A program made the translations under genes and the position numbers. DNA of 64,000 bases from Hyposmocoma kahamanoa (taxonomy: Eukaryota; Arthropoda; Insecta; Lepidoptera; Cosmopterigidae). The notes beneath the pieces were generated by a model that had not been told where the DNA came from, made no database searches, and saw only the letters and a program-made list of their open reading frames with translations. The DNA lies in contig NW_020653766.1 in the NCBI RefSeq assembly GCF_003589595.1, positions 2,264,273 through 2,328,272 of the forward strand. The letters run 5' to 3'. Below are positions 63,945 to 64,000 of the stretch, piece after piece. Each line of letters opens with the position of its first letter. Position 1 is the first letter of the stretch.

Positions 63945-64000
63945 GTAAGAGTTGCATGATGCTTTAGTACTGGTGTCTTAGTTGTTTTTAGAACTAGTAA

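Overview
The window is AT-rich animal DNA with short exons, long introns and many transposon relics. It is most likely from a moth or butterfly. Two things point there: a tRNA-derived SINE at 5346-5590 that carries the ubiquitous lepidopteran 'gcccagcagtgggac' tail, and at least 16 fragments of a second, roughly 300-bp lepidopteran-type retroposon.

Two developmental transcription factor genes lie head to tail on the + strand. Nuclear factor I (NfI) runs from 17696 to 35411. It has 13 visible coding exons whose splice phases all agree, giving 575 residues: the complete DNA-binding domain except its extreme N-terminus, then a Pro/Ser-rich activation region. onecut begins near 63215 and leaves the window at its first visible donor (63944), just after the CUT domain; its homeodomain must lie further right. 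Between them is a possible small two-exon + strand gene (52374-52493 and 56947-57159, 110 aa) behind a perfect RFX X-box. There are also a few orphan exon-like pieces.

Layout: 1-17.6 kb is mostly repeats (tRNA-derived SINEs, LINE 3' ends, a hAT-type MITE with 8-bp target duplications, a dead mariner at 9.1-10.3 kb) plus a GC-rich exon-like patch at 7.2-7.4 kb. 17.7-35.4 kb is NfI, with MITEs and LINE ends in its introns. 35.8-41.7 kb follows the NfI stop and is strikingly free of the repeats seen elsewhere, so it is probably 3'UTR and/or conserved non-coding DNA. 41.7-62.5 kb is again repeat-dense: a second dead mariner, palindromic and hAT MITEs, a PIF/Harbinger-type MITE, and Penelope-like debris. 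62.5-64 kb is the onecut 5' exon.

The best lead for something undescribed is at the end of NfI. The reading frame stays open for 131 sense codons past its TGA (35412-35804) and encodes a seven-residue repeat of the type N-S-Q/H-V-S-S-x. This suggests stop-codon readthrough, UGA-to-UGG editing, or an assembly error. A second lead is that NfI exon 11 sits between two ~200-bp inverted repeats, the arrangement that favours circular RNA or exon skipping. No CRISPR arrays, rRNA genes or clearly functional tRNA genes were seen.
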